64,000 bases of DNA from Plectosphaerella cucumerina (lineage: Eukaryota > Ascomycota > Sordariomycetes > Glomerellales > Plectosphaerellaceae). This document shows positions 61,649 to 64,000 of the stretch, one piece after another; the first letter of the stretch is position 1; each line of letters starts with the position of its first letter. The stretch spans positions 3,348,001 through 3,412,000 of the forward strand of contig JAGPXD010000005.1 in assembly GCA_020746995.1 (NCBI GenBank), in the 5' to 3' direction. The notes below the pieces were generated by a model. The model ran no database searches. It had not been told where the DNA came from and saw only the letters and a program-made list of their open reading frames with translations. Made by a program: the position numbers and the translations under genes.

Positions 61649-62974
61649 CTACGCCCCATTACCATTGTAAAGCAACAGGTTCGGCGACCCATTCAACCCC
61701 TCCACAACCCCCGGCGTAGCCAACTCCAACACCCTCGCCTTAATCTCCGCCGGCGTCCTCGGCCCCTCAAGCGCAAACAAGTACGCAATCACCCCCGCCA
61801 CATACGGCGCCGCCATGCTCGTTCCCGACGTCACAAACTCCGCAGTGTTGCTCGTCGTCCACGCAGACGGCACATCCTGTCCCGGGGCGAAGAGATCAAC
61901 CGCCGTGCCCCAGTTGGACGCGAACCAGCGCCTGTACAGCCTGTTGCTGGCCGCGACGGTGATGGACTCGGGGAGGTTGGCGGGGGAGTACTTTCTCGTC
62001 AGCTACTTCTTTCTACCAGGAGAGAGTGAACTTACGAGGTTGGCGTCCTGGTTCGAGTTTCCCGCGGCCGCGACGACGGGGATCCCGGCGTCGATGACGG
62101 CTTTCCATGCGCTGTTGACGACGGCTGATGCCGACGATGCAAGGGAAGCGTTGATGACGGCCTTGCCTGTGCGGTTCCGCGCCGCTACATCGCGAGTTGC
62201 CCACTCCAAGCCGGCGAGGACCCATGAGAGCTGGCCCAGTTCCGATCCGGTCACCTGGACGTCGATGAGGGCTGTCTTCTTCGCGACGCCGTAGGTACGT
62301 CCGCCCACGATGCCGGCGACATGAGTGCCGTGCGTGCGGTCCGAGACGGCGCCGCCCGTCGCGTCGATGCCCAGGACTGCGCGGCCTTCGAAATCGACGT
62401 GCGAGAGGAGGATGCCCGAGTCGAAGACGTAGGAGAACGTGCCTGCGCCAGCAGAGGTGTCGTAGATGTACTTCTCACCACGTCAGTCTTCCCCACGGCC
62501 GCGTGAGGGCAGGAATACTTACATCAGAATCCGACACGGGCGGGTTCGCATGCGAAATGGCCGAAAGTCCCCAAGGCGGATTCGCCTGGCTCGTCAACGC
62601 CGCAGCAAGATGAACAACCCCATCCTCCTCCACAGCCGTCACCTATCACCACCTCGTCAGCTCCCCTCTCGCCTTCGTCCGGACAAACTCACATTGACAT
62701 TCGCCCTAATCTCCTCCAGCGTCTCCTCATCAAAAGAGCCCGCATATCCCGCGAACCCAGCAAACTCAAACGTCCTCTCCAGCCCTCCTCCAATATCCCC
62801 CCGTCTCCGCACACCTCGGGCATGAACATCCGACACCCATCGCGCATGCAGCGCCAAGTCCGACGCAGCCTCAGGCTTCAGCGCAACAATGTACTTTCCC
62901 GGGGCAGACCTTGCCTGCGGCGCGGCGTGCGCTCCGAGAGCGAGGAGAGAGACGAGGAAGGCGGAGAAGCTCAT
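61649..62974 (-). CDS. Secreted subtilisin-like serine protease (S8, proteinase K type)
   Basis: Four exons (62693-62974, 62523-62642, 62036-62470, 61649-61990) join in phase 0 to 392 residues. The first ~20 residues are a signal peptide (MSFSAFLVSLLALGAHA). A propeptide of the I9 inhibitor type follows (GKYIVALKPEAASDLALH to VTAVEEDGVVHLA). The catalytic triad is visible: Asp in SYVFDSGI, His in HGTHVAGIVGG, Ser in SGTSMAAPYVAG, with the oxyanion Asn region AAAGNSNQDAN. Length and motifs match fungal proteinase K-like proteases used in nutrient scavenging and, in pathogens, host degradation. The last intron end uses AAAG|TAC and the second AGAAG|TAC, both unusual (no pyrimidine before AG) but the phase and homology agree. 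Confidence 0.93.
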
Positions 62975-63719
62975 GTTTGAACAGAAGAAGCAATGTCGTA
63001 CACACCATCCGCACAAACATCCCCCGTCGTCCGGGACGCGCACCTTTATAGTACTCCCGCAAAGCGAAGCGCGTCCCAAGCAGGAAGGTGCTCACATGCG
63101 TCTCGGCATCCCCATCGCGGGTGAAGCCGTCCAGGGCAGAGTCGCATCGCAGATGGAGATGGCGGCAGTGTTGGCGAGGATCTATTGCCAAATCAGTCCC
63201 CCAACCCCGGATGGCATCAGAACCCCGGCAGTGGGGGTCAACCCTCGTCGACTTCCCAGATCAAGAAGGAGCATCACGACTACGCCCGGTGATGTGCTCG
63301 CCAGCGAGTCATGGGTATGCGTCGGCCATCGGGGACAAGGGGGAATCGCAATCGACTCGTACATTATCTGTCTAACAGTTCATGGCTGGTCTTCCTGACC
63401 AGTGTGGAATGTCCCTCCCTCCAAACTCCGTTTCCCTTCCTGAGCGACGGTCCGCGATATACAACGCGTATGCTTCCGACCGTGGCGACATAAGGGGCAA
63501 AAAAGGAGGAAAATAGAAGAGTGTGACTTGGCCGTCCATCGTGAGTCGTCGTCATGGGTCGGGGCGCGCGGATGCAGGGGGAATACCGAGACCAAGACGA
63601 GAGCCAAAGAAAAAATGCCACGTCGTGACAATACAACGCCAGCGCGTGAAGAAGAAAAGGGATTGTCTAATCATACATGTCACTTCGTGTGGGTGAGGCA
63701 GTAAGGTCGTAAAAAGCCA
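62975..63719. other. Promoter region of the protease and flank of the last gene
   Basis: 745 nt. Apart from the TATA box described separately I see nothing recognisable. Confidence 0.5.
63044..63050 (-). promoter_or_regulatory. TATA box of the subtilase gene
   Basis: TATAAAG on the minus strand is about 70 nt upstream of the ATG at 62974, ideal spacing for an inducible secreted enzyme. Confidence 0.65.
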
Positions 63720-64000
63720 TCATCTGTAACCGCCTACCTGGGCAGAGGTGGAAGAGTTCGTGCTGGTGCTTTCGCGGTTGGGCCTGCGAAGGAGGCTGGT
63801 GGTGCGGCTAAGTAGCGAGGACGGTCCTTGGGAGACGTGTCGCTGCCCGCGCTCTTCGGCTAGCTTGTCGGCCACGCTGTTGCCCTCGCGCTCAGTCGCG
63901 GACCGGTCGAGGAAGCGGCGGCCGCTTAATGCAGATCCGAAGGATGAGGGGGACGCCAGGCGGCTGCCGAGCATGGATGACCCGACTCGTCTACGCGGGA
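63720..64000 (-). CDS. 3' end of a gene running off the window
   Basis: A minus-strand frame is open from the window edge to the stop at 63720, giving at least 93 residues without needing the internal ATG at 63974. The sequence is Ser/Arg-rich (MLGSRLASPSSFGSALSGRR, then DRSATEREGNSVADKLAEER and SLLSRTTSLLRRPNRES) and looks like the disordered C-terminus of a larger protein. No family recognised. The call rests on the open frame and on non-random composition, so it is tentative. Confidence 0.4.
   Translation of the reverse strand, partial: PRRRVGSSMLGSRLASPSSFGSALSGRRFLDRSATEREGNSVADKLAEERGQRHVSQGPSSLLSRTTSLLRRPNRESTSTNSSTSAQVGGYR

Overview
The window comes from the nuclear genome of a filamentous ascomycete (Pezizomycotina, most likely Sordariomycetes). 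It is GC-rich, the genes carry short introns of about 45-85 nt with GTRNGT-type donors and CTAAC/CTGAC branch sites, and most recognisable products are eukaryotic housekeeping proteins in fungal form. I see no plasmid, phage, CRISPR array, rRNA or tRNA. I assembled exon structures by hand by checking splice signals and reading-frame phase.

Region by region. 0-9 kb is core housekeeping: the RNase P/MRP subunit Pop3, an unrecognised proline-rich protein whose frame is interrupted by a stop, the 60S biogenesis factors Noc3 and Nip7 sharing one divergent promoter, and glutamate 5-kinase (proline synthesis). 9-17 kb holds cell-surface and membrane proteins: a GPI-anchor-type Ser/Thr-rich secreted protein and two multi-pass proteins of unknown function, one with a long perfect Gln-Gln-Ala minisatellite. 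17-30 kb is again mostly housekeeping: the Atp23 protease, an Aurora kinase, a large orphan acidic protein, a WGDF-motif (clathrin-adaptor-like) protein, the mitochondrial DEAD-box helicase Mrh4 and a basic nuclear-looking protein.

30-38.5 kb looks accessory: an ACC-synthase-like PLP aminotransferase, an SRPK-like kinase with a one-base frameshift, a Zn2Cys6 regulator with a probable GC-AG intron, a small orphan gene and a decayed F-box-like gene. 39-51 kb returns to conserved genes: Tip41 (TOR/PP2A signalling), a triple-KH RNA-binding protein, a ten-exon HSPA12-type Hsp70, a single-pass membrane protein, a helical orphan and the ER nucleotide-sugar transporter Hut1. 52-54.6 kb is a large dual-specificity phosphatase. 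It is followed by about 7 kb without a credible gene, then a secreted proteinase-K-type subtilase and the 3' end of a gene running off the window.

I did not find a convincing new multi-gene system. The points most worth a second look are the 7 kb gene-free interval beside the phosphatase, the cluster of decayed genes at 31.9-38.1 kb, the perfect QQA minisatellite, the in-frame stop at 2881 and two GC-AG introns.
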